From Batillaria attramentaria (Eukaryota > Mollusca > Gastropoda > Batillariidae), in the NCBI GenBank assembly GCA_018292915.2, contig JACVVK020000342.1, forward strand, positions 217,501 through 281,500: a stretch of DNA of 64,000 nucleotides. Reading direction: 5' to 3'. Numbering within the stretch: position 1 is the first letter of the stretch; each line of letters begins with the position of its first letter. The notes under the pieces are model-generated. The model searched no databases and was not told the DNA's origin. It saw only the letters and a program-made list of their open reading frames with translations. Positions 63,832 to 64,000 of this stretch are shown one piece after another. A program made the position numbers and the translations under genes.

Positions 63832-64000
63832 GACAGACAGACGACGGAGCGTTAATACATAGACTCCCATTGTTACACAAGGGAGCAAAAAAACCCCAAC
63901 AACAACAAAAAACAAAATACAACAACAAACAAACAAACAAACAACAAATGAAAAAAACAACAACTGACAGACAAACAAAGCACACCACCACCAGCAAAAC
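63761..64000. repeat. (CA)n microsatellite and A-rich end
   Basis: (CA)n of about 68 bp at 63761-63828, then (CAGA)n, then CAA-rich low-complexity sequence to the window end. Confidence 0.95.

Overview
This is animal nuclear DNA: multi-exon genes with GT-AG introns, AATAAA poly(A) signals, dense microsatellites, many tRNA-derived SINEs and one complete tyrosine-recombinase retrotransposon. The protein set (an NR1-like nuclear receptor with a very long hinge, a peripherin/ROM-type tetraspanin, tubulin cofactor C and a nesprin KASH tail) and the repeat style suggest a lophotrochozoan, most likely a marine mollusc such as a gastropod. The taxon is an inference. No prokaryotic, plasmid or phage feature is present.

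Layout. 1-3435: repeats, no exon recognised. 3436-17554 (+): eight in-phase exons of a nuclear receptor, complete from just upstream of the DNA-binding domain to the stop codon; the 5' exon(s) are missing. 17555-18480: 3' region with a minisatellite of 26-bp units built around the CREB/ATF site TGACGTCA. 18481-38216: 20 kb of intergenic repeats, including SINEs, dispersed repeats, fold-back structures, a second satellite, and an invertebrate repeat-type ORF with PIN/FEN-like motifs (34829-35773, -). 38217-45061 (+): six in-phase exons of a peripherin-like tetraspanin with a lysine-rich tail, and a poly(A) signal at 45502. 47251-48261 (-): intronless TBCC, convergent with the tetraspanin. 51762-56733 (-): the 3' end of a nesprin/SYNE gene, with a KASH exon and two probable small upstream exons. 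57205-63760: a degenerate tandem repeat rich in TGACCT/AGGTCA half-sites, split by a 5,568-bp DIRS-type element (57903-63470) with perfect 176-bp inverted terminal repeats, an internal complementary region, and gag, RT/RNase H and tyrosine recombinase frames.

The host genes do not form an operon. TBCC (tubulin folding) and nesprin (nucleus-cytoskeleton linkage) both touch the cytoskeleton, but the sequence gives no evidence of co-regulation. The most informative observations are: (i) a SINE in the receptor gene whose 13-bp target-site duplication copied the exon-5 splice donor; (ii) the DIRS element, whose internal complementary region defines both ends to the base; (iii) a CRE-bearing minisatellite in the receptor 3' region; (iv) an atypical receptor (P-box Lys, extra Cys pairs in the hinge, no AF-2 helix); (v) a peripherin-like protein lacking the oligomerising cysteine; (vi) a KASH tail ending APPT instead of PPPT.

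Coordinates of exons rest on splice-site reading and phase agreement. Repeat boundaries are by eye and may be off by several bases unless stated.
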